From Porphyrobacter sp. SLTP (lineage in GTDB: Bacteria; Pseudomonadota; Alphaproteobacteria; Sphingomonadales; Sphingomonadaceae), in contig NZ_JAAALE010000008.1 in NCBI RefSeq assembly GCF_009905735.1, forward strand, positions 106,517 through 170,516: a stretch of DNA of 64,000 bases, in the 5' to 3' direction. Numbering within the stretch: the first letter of the stretch is position 1; every line of letters begins with the position of its first letter. Below are positions 26,975 through 35,124 of this stretch, piece by piece. Under the pieces are notes generated by a model. That model was given only the letters and a program-made list of their open reading frames with translations. It did no database searches and was not told where the DNA came from. The translations under genes and the position numbers were made by a program.

Positions 26975-27307
26975 ATGACCGCCGCGCCCCTGATCCTCAC
27001 CCCGTCCGCCGCCAAGCGCGTCGCGCTGATTGCCAGCAAGCAATCGCGCCCCGCGATCCTGCGGCTGGCTGTGGAAGGCGGGGGCTGTTCGGGCTTCCAA
27101 TACAAGTTCGATTTGGCCGATGGGCCTGAGGCTGACGACTCCATCTCGGAAACCGATGGCGTGAAGCTGGTGGTCGATTCCGTCAGCCTGGATCTGATCG
27201 CGGGCAGCACGGTCGATTTCGTCGAATCGCTCGGCGGTGCGGCGTTCAAGGTCGAGAACCCGCAAGCCGCCGCTGGCTGCGGTTGCGGGGCGAGCTTCGG
27301 GATTTAG
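26975..27307 (+). CDS. IscA/ErpA-type iron-sulfur carrier
   Basis: A 110-residue A-type carrier that passes Fe-S clusters to apoproteins. The three conserved cysteines are in GGGCSGFQY and AGCGCGASF. The body matches HesB/IscA (LTPSAAKRVALIAS at the start). No isc or suf gene is adjacent, so the symbol is left open between iscA, erpA and sufA. An ATG nine bases upstream is an alternative start. Confidence 0.87.
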   Translation: MTAAPLILTPSAAKRVALIASKQSRPAILRLAVEGGGCSGFQYKFDLADGPEADDSISETDGVKLVVDSVSLDLIAGSTVDFVESLGGAAFKVENPQAAAGCGCGASFGI

Positions 27308-27318
27308 GTTGATCTCTC

Positions 27319-27334
27319 CCCTCGTCATTGCGAG
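27319..27334. repeat. Half-copy of the GTCATTGCGAG palindrome inside the xth leader
   Basis: The 16 bases CCCTCGTCATTGCGAG are identical to 8610-8625 in the palindromic repeat after murA. Here only one arm is present. Its end supplies GAGGAAG, which is the apparent ribosome site of the xth gene starting at 27343. Confidence 0.65.
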
Positions 27335-27342
27335 GAAGCCCC

Positions 27343-28137
27343 ATGAAAATCGCCACCTTCAACATCAACGGTATCAAGGCCCGCCTGCCGCGCCTGCTCG
27401 AATGGCTGGACGAAACCCGCCCGGCGGTTGCCTGCTTGCAGGAGATCAAGTCGCAGGACGAAGGCTTCCCCGCCGCCGAGATCGAGGCGCTGGGTTACTC
27501 GGCGATCTGGCATGGGCAGAAGAGCTTCAACGGGGTCGCCATTCTGGTCGACACGCGCGCGGGCTACACCCTCACCGAGGTGCAGCGCGGTCTCGGCATA
27601 CCCGGCCCGAACGAGGGCGATGACGAGCAGGCGCGCTATCTTGAAGCGGATGTCAGCGGCGTGCGGGTCGCGTGCCTCTACTTGCCCAACGGCAACCCCC
27701 ATCCGGGGCCGAAATTCACCTACAAGCTGGCGTGGATGGACAAGCTGCGCGCGCGCATGGCGGACATCTGGGCCGAGGAAGTCCCCGCCGTGGTGCTGGG
27801 TGATTTCAACGTCATCCCGGAAGATGACGATGTCTGGTCGGTGAAGGCGATGGCGGACGATGCGCTGATGCAGCCCGAATCGCGCGCCGCCTATGCGCGC
27901 TTCCTCACGGATGGGTGGACGGACGCGCTGCGGACCCACAACCCGCGCGGGGGCGTGTGGACCTATTGGGACTATCAGGCAGGCGCCTGGCAGCGGGACC
28001 ACGGCTTCCGCATCGACCACATCCTGCTGTCACCCGAATGCGCCGATCGGCTGGAAGCCTGCGGCGTCGACAAGGCCCATCGCGGCCGGGAGAAAGCCAG
28101 CGACCATGCGCCTGTTTGGGCGCGGTTGAGAGCCTGA
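27343..28137 (+). CDS. xth: Exodeoxyribonuclease III
   Basis: A 264-residue AP endonuclease and 3'-exonuclease of base-excision repair. Motifs in order: TFNINGIKARLPRL, LQEIKSQD (metal-ligand glutamate), LYLPNGNP, VVLGDFNVIPEDDD, FRIDHILLS and the final SDHAPV with the catalytic histidine. The ATG lies eight bases after GAGGAAG, a site that comes from a repeat half-copy. Confidence 0.95.
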   Translation: MKIATFNINGIKARLPRLLEWLDETRPAVACLQEIKSQDEGFPAAEIEALGYSAIWHGQKSFNGVAILVDTRAGYTLTEVQRGLGIPGPNEGDDEQARYLEADVSGVRVACLYLPNGNPHPGPKFTYKLAWMDKLRARMADIWAEEVPAVVLGDFNVIPEDDDVWSVKAMADDALMQPESRAAYARFLTDGWTDALRTHNPRGGVWTYWDYQAGAWQRDHGFRIDHILLSPECADRLEACGVDKAHRGREKASDHAPVWARLRA

Positions 28138-28228
28138 CCAACCTTCAAGGACGCCCTCGGCGCGCAGCGCCGCAAGGGCGACCGCCCGCCCGCAGCCGCT
28201 CGCCCGTCAGGGCGAAACGCGGCGAGGA

Positions 28229-28876
28229 TCAACGATAAAAGATGTGCGTGTCGATCTGAGCCAGCCGCGTCTTGGTGCGGCTCCAGCTCGGGCGGACGTA
28301 GCGGGCGTGGAAGAACACGGCATTGCCCGCTTCCGATTCCCACAGGCCCTGATGCGCGATTTGCGCGACAGCGACGGCGCGATCCCAGGCGGCGGTCCCG
28401 GTGCGGATGGCCGGCATCCGGCTTCCGCGCATGAAGGAGAATTGGCCCGGTTGGGCGACAACGCCGCAATAGGACCGCGGGAAGCGGCCATCTTCGGTGC
28501 GGTTGATGATCACCTGCGCCACGGCCAGCTGGCCCGCCAGCGGCTCACCGCGGGCTTCGAAATAGACCGCGCCCGCAAGGCAGCGCAGCTGTTCGTTCAT
28601 CGGAGCATCGGTATCGACCATGCCGACCAGCTCCGTGAGCGATCCGGCTTCGGTCAGTGTCGGGGATTGCGTCTCGGCGGGGAGGGGTTGCACCACCGGC
28701 TCGGAAACGAAGCTGATCGCTTCAGGGACCAGCTCGACCTGTTCGGCCAAAGCGGGGAGGGTGGGCTGATCCGTGGCGGCTTGGGCCAGAGCGGCGGCAT
28801 CGCGGCCGCTCGGAAACATCGTGGTTGCGAAAGCCAGCCCGGCAATCGCGACAATCGTGGCAGTCTTGCGGCGCAT
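28229..28876 (-). CDS. SleB-type cell wall hydrolase
   Basis: A 215-residue exported protein with a signal peptide (TATIVAIAGLAFATTMF) and a C-terminal Hydrolase_2 domain from about residue 95: CLAGAVYFEARGEPLAGQ, VAQVIINR, CGVVAQPGQFSF and AVFFHARYV. The glutamate of YFEARGE is the likely catalytic residue of this lytic transglycosylase-like fold. It probably remodels peptidoglycan. The 192 bases upstream show nothing recognised beyond its likely promoter. Downstream (28138-28228) is GC-rich spacer of the kind scattered in sphingomonads. Confidence 0.86.
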   Translation of the reverse strand: MRRKTATIVAIAGLAFATTMFPSGRDAAALAQAATDQPTLPALAEQVELVPEAISFVSEPVVQPLPAETQSPTLTEAGSLTELVGMVDTDAPMNEQLRCLAGAVYFEARGEPLAGQLAVAQVIINRTEDGRFPRSYCGVVAQPGQFSFMRGSRMPAIRTGTAAWDRAVAVAQIAHQGLWESEAGNAVFFHARYVRPSWSRTKTRLAQIDTHIFYR

Positions 28877-29068
28877 TCAATCTACAAATTGGGCGGTGAG
28901 CGCGCACAGTCGCAGGCGGGAACCTTATCCGGATGAAATCGGGATGTGGGGGTTCAAAGAAGCCTGCCGGCCGCTCCCCGTCTGCGTGCTGTAGGTTACG
29001 ACCGAATTGCCGCCCTGCCAGCCTGCGCGAGGAATTGAGCGGGGCCGATAGCCACCTTGCCGTTTACG

Positions 29069-29410
29069 TCAACGCGAATCGTTCAACCCTGCGACGAACC
29101 GTTCGGGATCCGCGATGTCCACCTCGATAAGCCACATATCCTGGTCCTGACCACGCCTACGGGCCAGATATTCGGAAAATTCCTGAGGGTTATCAGCGTT
29201 TTCGTGCTTTGTGGCAATAAAAAGGCGCGAACCATCCCGTTGCGGCATCCTTTCGTAAAGCGCAGCCGCCTCCCCGCGACACAGCATTACCAAGAGGATC
29301 GTCCCCGCATCCCGCTCCCCTTTGGCGAGCACCGTGGCATAGCCGCCTTGCGACTCGGCAAGGCGCAGGATCGCGCTGGCCTCGAGATGCGCGGGGAGCC
29401 TGTCGTTCAC
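29069..29410 (-). CDS. DUF1491 family protein
   Basis: A 113-residue protein matching DUF1491: RLPAHLEASAILRLAE, then GGYATVLAKGERDAGTILLV and a C-terminal DMWLIEVDIADPERFVAGL. No function is known. A GTG start is used, one base after the stop of the thioesterase gene, so it is the second gene of that operon. A longer frame upstream runs through the thioesterase and is a shadow. Confidence 0.78.
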   Translation of the reverse strand: MNDRLPAHLEASAILRLAESQGGYATVLAKGERDAGTILLVMLCRGEAAALYERMPQRDGSRLFIATKHENADNPQEFSEYLARRRGQDQDMWLIEVDIADPERFVAGLNDSR

Positions 29411-29411
29411 A

Positions 29412-29900
29412 TCACAACCCGGATGGGCCGTCAGCGGCGTAACCCGGCAGGCTGGACAGCGCGATGCGGCTGCGCATGAAGGTGCCGGTGCCGCGGCCGA
29501 TCTCGTCACCTTCCTCATCCACCAGCCGCGCTTCGGCGACGAACACCCGGCGGCGGCCGCTGACCCAGCGGCCTTCGGCGGTGACGGTTCCGGCGCGCAC
29601 CGGCTTCGAAAAGAACAGGTTGAAGCTGGTGGTCAGCAGGAAGCGATCAGTGACCAGCGAATTGGCGGCATAGAAGGCCGCATCATCGAGCATCTTGAAA
29701 TAGATCGTCCCATGCGCCGCCCCGGCCGCGTGGTAATCCTCAGGCGTGACGGTGAAACGCAGCCGCGACTGCCCCTCGCCCGTGATGGTCAGGCTGCTGG
29801 CAAACTTGGCGTTGACCGGGGCCGAGGCATAGAGCCGCTCCAGCGCCCGGTAGTGCTGCTGGGCCCCACTCGCCGAAGGAAATCCGTCACTGCCAGACAT
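29412..29900 (-). CDS. PaaI-family hotdog thioesterase
   Basis: A 162-residue single hotdog-fold protein. HAAGAAHGTIYFKMLDDAAF carries the GxxHGxxxxxxxD-like catalytic segment on the central helix, and VRAGTVTAEGRWVSGRRRVFVAEA is the conserved strand pair. It should hydrolyse an acyl-CoA; the acyl group is unknown. It is coupled with DUF1491 and lies 16 bases from ptsN, in the same direction. Confidence 0.85.
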   Translation of the reverse strand: MSGSDGFPSASGAQQHYRALERLYASAPVNAKFASSLTITGEGQSRLRFTVTPEDYHAAGAAHGTIYFKMLDDAAFYAANSLVTDRFLLTTSFNLFFSKPVRAGTVTAEGRWVSGRRRVFVAEARLVDEEGDEIGRGTGTFMRSRIALSSLPGYAADGPSGL

Positions 29901-29916
29901 GGAAAATCGGCGCGGA

Positions 29917-30378
29917 TCAGGCCGCGGTGCGCAAGAACTGGTTGGTCAGCAGCGCATAGGCCGCATCGGTGTCAGGCGCATCGGCGAGCATCTGAAGCAT
30001 GGTCTCATCCCGCGTCAGGCGCGAAATGGCGGCCAGCGCGTGAAGATGCGTCGCCCCGGCATTCTCGGGCGAGACGAGCCCGCACACCAGCGACACCGGG
30101 CGCGCATCCGCCGCCGCAAAGTCGATCGGCGTGTCGAGCCGGATCACCGCCAGCGACGGGCGGCGGATATCTTTCGAGCGGCAATGCGGGATCGCCACGC
30201 CGCGCCCGAACCCGGTGCTGCCCAAGGCTTCGCGCGCTTCGAGACTTTCCAGCACCTCGCCTTCATCCAGCCCGTAAGCCGAGCTGAGCAGCTGGGCCAT
30301 TCGGGCCAGCACCTTGGGCTTGGTATCGAGCCGGGCGAAGGCAATCGCCTGCGGTGAGAGAGCCAGGTTGACGTCCAT
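29917..30378 (-). CDS. ptsN: Nitrogen PTS enzyme IIA (EIIANtr)
   Basis: A 153-residue PTS EIIA type 2 protein whose phosphorylated histidine is H65 in VAIPHCR. It is the end point of the regulatory nitrogen PTS, acting on potassium transport, stress and nitrogen metabolism in other proteobacteria. An in-frame upstream extension of 41 residues has no family match. It lies 160 bases downstream of hpf in the same direction, the usual hpf-ptsN order. The neighbouring rpoN is missing here. Confidence 0.92.
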   Translation of the reverse strand: MDVNLALSPQAIAFARLDTKPKVLARMAQLLSSAYGLDEGEVLESLEAREALGSTGFGRGVAIPHCRSKDIRRPSLAVIRLDTPIDFAAADARPVSLVCGLVSPENAGATHLHALAAISRLTRDETMLQMLADAPDTDAAYALLTNQFLRTAA

Positions 30379-30538
30379 GCTTGTGCAAATCCCGATTGCG
30401 AGCGCGCGTGGGTGGCGAAAATCCGGGCCGGCTATGCTTTTCAAGGCACCGCCGGATCGGGGCGAAGCCCCTCCTGCTTCCGCCGCCTGGGCCTTTGACA
30501 TGCGGCTTTCGCCCTTACGGCAACCGCTGATTCAGGCC

Positions 30539-31105
30539 CTATTTCGGCTCCACCCATCCGATAGAGCCATCGGCGCGCCGGTAAACCATATTATGCCGTC
30601 CGGTGCCAGCGTTTTTGAAGAACAGCGCGCCGGTGTTCCTGAGGTCGAGCATCATCACCGCGTCCGCAACGCTGGCGGTGGGGATGTCGACGCGGGTTTC
30701 AGCGATGACCAGCGGGGCATCGGCCACCACTTCCTCTTCCTCGTCTTCCTCGACGGCGAAGATGGTGTAGGCGGCCTCTTCCTCGCCGCGCGCGTGGTCG
30801 GCCTGTTCATGGCGGTCGGTCAAGCGGCGCTTGTAGCGGCGCAGCTGCTTTTCGATCTTGGCCATCGCATCATCGAAGGCGACATGCGCATCATAGGCCG
30901 AGCCCTGTGCCTTCAGGATCAGGCCCTGCATGACGTGGGTGACGATGTCGCAGCTGAAAGCGCCCGCAGGGGCTTTGCCGAAGGTCACGTGGCTGGAGAT
31001 CGCACGGTCGAAATACTTGTCGACGACTGCGCCGAGCCGGTCAGCCGCATGTTCCTGCAAGGCTGCGCCGGTGTCCATCTGGTGGCCCGAAATCCGAATA
31101 TCCAT
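30539..31105 (-). CDS. hpf: Ribosome hibernation-promoting factor, long form
   Basis: A 188-residue long-type HPF. The N-terminal S30AE domain (1-100) binds in the decoding channel, an acidic linker (EEDEEEEVV) follows, and the C-terminal domain (from about 135, ALFFKNAGTGRHNMVYRRADGS) drives 100S dimer formation. The ATG follows GGGAGGA at normal spacing. It is the first gene before ptsN. Confidence 0.93.
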   Translation of the reverse strand: MDIRISGHQMDTGAALQEHAADRLGAVVDKYFDRAISSHVTFGKAPAGAFSCDIVTHVMQGLILKAQGSAYDAHVAFDDAMAKIEKQLRRYKRRLTDRHEQADHARGEEEAAYTIFAVEEDEEEEVVADAPLVIAETRVDIPTASVADAVMMLDLRNTGALFFKNAGTGRHNMVYRRADGSIGWVEPK

Positions 31106-31168
31106 GAAGTGTAGTCCTCCCGTCCAGGTTGAGGAGCCCAATGTAAGGCGATGAGTCGCGCTCAGCCT

Positions 31169-31873
31169 TCACCGCGTCCAGATCGCCTCGGCGATTCCGG
31201 CGATGAAGGCGCGGTGACGTTCCAGCTCCTCCGGGCTGGCAACATGAGGGCGAGGTTCGCGCCGGGGCTTGTCGGCCGAAGGCCGGTGCCAAGGCGCGTT
31301 GGTGGTGGGTTGGGCCGCAAGGCCTGCGTCAGAATCTGCCGGCGCGAGGCCAAGCCCGATCTGCCGCCCGCCGGTGAGTTCGACATAGACCTGCGCGAGC
31401 AATTCGGCATCGAGCAGCGCGCCGTGCTTGACCCGGTGGCTCCGGTCGATCCCGTAACGGGTGCACAGTGCATCCAGACTGAGTTTGGCGCCGGGGTGCT
31501 TCTTGCGCGCAAGGGCGACGGTATCGACCATCCGGTCCAGGCTGATCGGCGCGCGGCCCAGCAATTCCAGCTCGTTGTTGAGGAAGCCGAAATCGAACCC
31601 GGCATTGTGCGCGACCAGCGCGGAATCGCCGAGAAATTCGAGCAATTCATCCGCCGTTTCGGCAAAGCGCGGCTTGGTGGCGAGGAACGCGGCGCTGAGG
31701 CCGTGCACGCGCTCGGCCTCGGGCGGCATACCGCGATCGGGGTTGAAATAGGCGTGAAAGGTGCGGCCCGTTTCGACCCGGCCGATCATCTCGATGCAGC
31801 CGATTTCCACCATGCGGTCCCCTGTCTTGGGATCGAGTCCGGTGGTTTCGGTGTCGAAGATAATCTCGCGCAT
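31169..31873 (-). CDS. dnaQ: DNA polymerase III epsilon subunit
   Basis: A 234-residue DEDDh proofreading exonuclease. Metal ligands: FDTETTGLDP (ExoI, D and E), HNAGFDFGFLN (ExoII) and HGALLDAELLA (ExoIII histidine and aspartate). The C-terminal region after about residue 175 is polar and binds the polymerase core in E. coli. The start is the ATG before REIIFDTET; a longer frame is not conserved. Gene order with coaE, aroE, maf and ppsR matches the origin-side cluster of Caulobacter. Confidence 0.95.
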   Translation of the reverse strand: MREIIFDTETTGLDPKTGDRMVEIGCIEMIGRVETGRTFHAYFNPDRGMPPEAERVHGLSAAFLATKPRFAETADELLEFLGDSALVAHNAGFDFGFLNNELELLGRAPISLDRMVDTVALARKKHPGAKLSLDALCTRYGIDRSHRVKHGALLDAELLAQVYVELTGGRQIGLGLAPADSDAGLAAQPTTNAPWHRPSADKPRREPRPHVASPEELERHRAFIAGIAEAIWTR

Positions 31874-31936
31874 TGGGCGGACTATCCTCCCATGTTCGGG
31901 CACTTGCAAGGGGTGCTTGCAATCAAATTGCAGCAA

Positions 31937-32521
31937 TCAGAGCGCGGCAATCAGCGCGGCGACCTGCGCGCGGGTGTCATCGAGGCTGGTGCCGGTGTCG
32001 ATGACATGATGCGCGCGGTCGCGCTTGTGGGTGTCGTGGAGTTGCAGGCCGAAGATGTGCGCGAATTTCTCGGGCGTCATGCCCGGTCGGGCAAGCACGC
32101 GGGCGCGCTGGACAGCCTCAGGTGCAGAGACGACGACGATGGTATCGACCGCCTCGTGCCCGCCGCGTTCGAACAGCAGCGGAATGTCGAACACGACCGC
32201 GGGCTTGGCGTGGTGCTGCTCAAGGAAAGCGGCGCGCTTGGCGGCGACGGCAGGGTGGACGATGGCCTCCAGCCGCGCGAGCGCAGCCTTGTCGGCGAAG
32301 ACCAGCGCGCCCAGCCGTTCGCGGTCCACGCCGTCCGGCCCGGTTGATCCGGGGAAGGCGGCCTCGATCGCCGGAACAAGTTCGCCGCCGGGCCCCTGCA
32401 TCGCGCGCACCTCGGCATCGGCGTCAAACACCGGGATCCCCGCCTCGGCGAACATCGCCGCGACGGTCGATTTGCCCATGCCGATGCTGCCGGTGAGGCC
32501 GATGATCTTGGGCCGGGTCAT
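31937..32521 (-). CDS. coaE: Dephospho-CoA kinase
   Basis: A 194-residue kinase for the last step of coenzyme A synthesis. The P-loop GLTGSIGMGKST and the substrate aspartate region (FDADAEVRAMQG), then VVFDIPLLFE and VLARPGM (lid) are as in the family. It overlaps aroE by four bases. Confidence 0.95.
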   Translation of the reverse strand: MTRPKIIGLTGSIGMGKSTVAAMFAEAGIPVFDADAEVRAMQGPGGELVPAIEAAFPGSTGPDGVDRERLGALVFADKAALARLEAIVHPAVAAKRAAFLEQHHAKPAVVFDIPLLFERGGHEAVDTIVVVSAPEAVQRARVLARPGMTPEKFAHIFGLQLHDTHKRDRAHHVIDTGTSLDDTRAQVAALIAAL

Positions 32522-33378
32522 CGGGTCAGCAGCGCGCGCAATTCGGCGTCATGTTCGCGGGGTGGGGGGGCGCCGAAGAAATGCGCGAAGGCGGTCGCCG
32601 CCTGACCGATCAGCATGGACAGCCCGTCAATGGTGCGGTGTCCCTTGGCGCGCGCGTCTTGCAGGAACGGCGTGTCGAGCGGGGCGGTGACGATGTCATA
32701 GGCGATGCTGCCAGGCGGGGCGTGGCTCCAGTCGAAGGGGAGCGGGGGCTGGCCCTGCATCCCCAGCGACGAGGCATTGATCACCAGATCAAGGCACCCT
32801 TCGCGATCATCGAAGGCGAAGTCGGTCGGATCGGCGAAATGCGACAGGGCGATGGCGTGATGCTCGCCCTTGGGCGCCAGTTCATTGAGCAGCGCCCGCG
32901 CCTTGCCCGGATCGCGCCCGGCCACCACCAGGGTGAAGCCCTTGTCCGCCAGCGCGGTGATGATCGCGCGGGCGGCGCCGCCGGTGCCCATAATCCGGGC
33001 CATGCGATAATAGTGCGTTTCTGCCAGATCAGCCTTGAGCGGCTCCAGAAACCCGCTCGCGTCGGTGTTGGTGCCCGTCATAGCGGGGTGGTTGTCGGTT
33101 CGTAGCACAGTGTTCACCGCCCCGATGGCGTCTGCGGGCGGCGCAATGCGGTCCAGCAGCCGCATCACGGCCTGCTTGTGCGGCATCGTGACATTGCACC
33201 CGCGCCAGAGCGGATCGGCACGGCGCTGGGCGATGTAATCGGCGAGCTCCTCGGGGCGAACATGGCAGGCGCGGTAGTCCGCTGCGATACCCAGCTTGGC
33301 AAGCCAGAAACCGTGGATTGCCGGGGACTTGGACTGCGCAATCGGATCACCGATCACCTCGGCGTAGGCGCGGCTCAT
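32518..33378 (-). CDS. aroE: Shikimate dehydrogenase
   Basis: A 286-residue NADPH enzyme of aromatic amino-acid synthesis. Shikimate-binding residues appear in DPIAQSKSPAIHGFWL, the catalytic lysine in VTMPHKQAVM, and the NADP loop in MGTGGAARAI. The start is the ATG overlapping the maf stop by four bases; the long upstream frame is a maf shadow. It sits between maf and coaE. Confidence 0.95.
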   Translation of the reverse strand: MSRAYAEVIGDPIAQSKSPAIHGFWLAKLGIAADYRACHVRPEELADYIAQRRADPLWRGCNVTMPHKQAVMRLLDRIAPPADAIGAVNTVLRTDNHPAMTGTNTDASGFLEPLKADLAETHYYRMARIMGTGGAARAIITALADKGFTLVVAGRDPGKARALLNELAPKGEHHAIALSHFADPTDFAFDDREGCLDLVINASSLGMQGQPPLPFDWSHAPPGSIAYDIVTAPLDTPFLQDARAKGHRTIDGLSMLIGQAATAFAHFFGAPPPREHDAELRALLTR

Positions 33379-33968
33379 GCGATCAGCACTCCTTCCTCGC
33401 GCAGTGCCGCCAGCAACGGGAGCAGCGGCATCCCCAGCACGGTGAACTGATCGCCCTCGATCGCGTCGAACAGCTGCACGCCGGGCCCCTCGATCCGGAA
33501 GGCTCCTACTGTGTGGCCGATCGCGGGCCATTCAAGCTTCAGATAATGCGAGATAAATTCGTCTGACAGATCGCGGACATGGAGGCGCGCGATGCTGGCA
33601 TGGCTCCATTCGCAGCCCCCATCGCGGACCAGAGCAGCCGCGCTGTGCAGCTCCATCACCTTGCCGGAGAAGAACCGCAGATGCTCCGCCGCTTCCTCGG
33701 CCGAGCGTGGCTTGTCGAATCGGCGACCTTCGGCGACCACCAGCGAGTCCGACCCGAGCACCAGCGCCTTGGGATAGAGCGCCGCGACAGCCGCCGCCTT
33801 GGCGACTGCCAGTGCTTCGGCGACTTCGGCAGGCGCGGCACCGGCCAACCCCGCCTCGACCGCGCGTTCGTCAATATCGGCGGGGATGCTCTCGTAAGTG
33901 ACACCAGCCGCATCGAGCATCGCCCGGCGGGAAGCGGATTTGCTGGCGAGAATCAGACGCTGGCTCAT
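33375..33968 (-). CDS. maf: Maf-family nucleotide pyrophosphatase
   Basis: A 197-residue house-cleaning nucleotide pyrophosphatase. The signature SKSASRRAML lies near the N-terminus, the catalytic aspartate region GSDSLVV follows, and the third conserved region LRFFSGKVMELHSA is typical. It is coupled by four-base overlaps to both ppsR and aroE. Confidence 0.93.
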   Translation of the reverse strand: MSQRLILASKSASRRAMLDAAGVTYESIPADIDERAVEAGLAGAAPAEVAEALAVAKAAAVAALYPKALVLGSDSLVVAEGRRFDKPRSAEEAAEHLRFFSGKVMELHSAAALVRDGGCEWSHASIARLHVRDLSDEFISHYLKLEWPAIGHTVGAFRIEGPGVQLFDAIEGDQFTVLGMPLLPLLAALREEGVLIA

Positions 33969-34810
33969 ATCGGCTTGCCCACCCCGCCTTCGCTCGCAGG
34001 TTTGCGCTCGCGCTCCTGCGCCAGCCGGATGATCGCCGCTGCCGTCTCTTCGATCGAGCGGCGGGTGACATCGATCACCGGCCAGCCATTATCGCCGAAC
34101 ATCCGCCGGGCATATTGCAGCTCGGCCTTGACGCGGTCATTGTCGACATAGGCAGTCTCGGTCGCTTCATTGAGAGATAACAAGCGGTTGCGGCGGATTT
34201 GCACCAACCGTTCGGGGGATGTCGTCAGCCCCACCACCAGCGGATGGCGCAGGCCGAACAGCGCCTTGGGGGGCGGGCTTTCGACCACCAGCGGGATGTT
34301 GGCGACCTTGTAACCGCGGTTCGCCAGATAGATCGAGGTCGGCGTTTTCGAGGAGCGCGACACCCCCACCAGCAGGATATCGGCCTCCTCCCAATCCTCA
34401 TGCGCGAGACCGTCATCATGGGCGATGGTGTACTGGATCGCATCGACGCGCTTGAAGTAGCTTTCGTCCATCATGTGCTGGCGGCCAGGGCGGCCATGCG
34501 CCTCCTGCCCGAGCTGCGCCTCCAGCGCCGCCGTCACTTGGTCAAGCACTGGGACAGCAGGCAGGCCCAGATGGCGGCAATGCTCCTCGAGCCGCTTGCG
34601 GGTCTCGGGGTTCACCAGCGTGTAGAGCACCAGTCCCGGATGGGCGGCGAGATCGGGCACAATCCGGTCGAGATGCTGCAACGACCGCACCATCGGCCAG
34701 AAGTGGCGGTTCACACTCGGATTGTCGAACTGCGCCAGTGCCGCCTTGGCGATCATTTCCAGCGTCTCGCCGGTCGAATCCGATACAAGGTGGAGGTTGA
34801 GTCGGTTCAT
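33965..34810 (-). CDS. ppsR: Pyruvate dikinase regulatory kinase/pyrophosphorylase (DUF299)
   Basis: A 281-residue bifunctional kinase and pyrophosphorylase that switches pyruvate phosphate dikinase or PEP synthase off and on by phosphorylating a threonine. LHLVSDSTGETLE at the start and the P-loop GVSRSSKTPTSIYLANRG are the family marks. It is the homologue of Rickettsia RP001 and Caulobacter CC0001, the gene on one side of the origin. It heads a leftward operon with maf, aroE and coaE, starting right at the putative oriC. Confidence 0.92.
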   Translation of the reverse strand: MNRLNLHLVSDSTGETLEMIAKAALAQFDNPSVNRHFWPMVRSLQHLDRIVPDLAAHPGLVLYTLVNPETRKRLEEHCRHLGLPAVPVLDQVTAALEAQLGQEAHGRPGRQHMMDESYFKRVDAIQYTIAHDDGLAHEDWEEADILLVGVSRSSKTPTSIYLANRGYKVANIPLVVESPPPKALFGLRHPLVVGLTTSPERLVQIRRNRLLSLNEATETAYVDNDRVKAELQYARRMFGDNGWPVIDVTRRSIEETAAAIIRLAQERERKPASEGGVGKPI

Positions 34811-35122
34811 CACGGGTGCCTGTGGACAGATGGGCGCATAAACCACGGCAGGGTGCAGTGGACAAGCTGGGGAGCATTTTTCATGCCCGCTCCCGGCCTT
34901 TTCCTCGGGCTATTTGCGCACACGGGACAAGTTTTGTCGACAGTCTGTGAAGAGTGGGGATAAAGCCAGCTTGACGTCCAATCCATGCGGATTCGGTGGG
35001 GGCTTGGGAGCAGTAGATGAGAGGGGACAATCCGGCAGGGCCCGGTAATTCCCGCTATCCACAGGGCCAACAGACTCCATCAGTCCTTTTATAATTTGTT
35101 TTGATTTGTTTATAGGAATCCT
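34811..35122. other. Putative chromosomal replication origin (oriC)
   Basis: This gap between the RP001-type gene and hemE matches the conserved origin location of Caulobacter and Rickettsia. DnaA-box-like nonamers: TGGGGATAA (34955-34963) and CTATCCACA (35055-35063), each one mismatch from TGTGGATAA/TTATCCACA; TGTGGACAG (34821-34829) and AGTGGACAA (34857-34865), two mismatches each. Three GANTC sites at 34990, 35073 and 35116 would be CcrM targets. A 28-base tract at 35087-35114 has 25 A/T and no C, a candidate unwinding element. Genes on both sides point away. No TTAA-N7-TTAA CtrA site was seen. It also carries the ppsR and hemE promoters. Confidence 0.8.
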
Positions 35123-35124
35123 AT
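35112..35124 (+). promoter_or_regulatory. Palindrome covering the hemE ribosome site and start codon
   Basis: ATAGGA and TCCTAT are perfect arms around one base. AGGA (35114-35117) is the ribosome site and the second arm reaches the ATG at 35123. It abuts the AT-rich tract of the putative origin and contains a GAATC (GANTC) methylation site. Confidence 0.6.

Noticed and set aside
28138..28228. Rho-independent terminator after xth
   Set aside because: Several GC hairpins can form but there is no T run on either strand; it looks like scattered GC-rich spacer sequence.
30985..30995. TCACGTGG within hpf as another parS site
   Set aside because: Only the CACGTG core matches; the flanking bases do not form the 16-base palindrome. 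The same holds for CACGTG at about 25405 and 48420.
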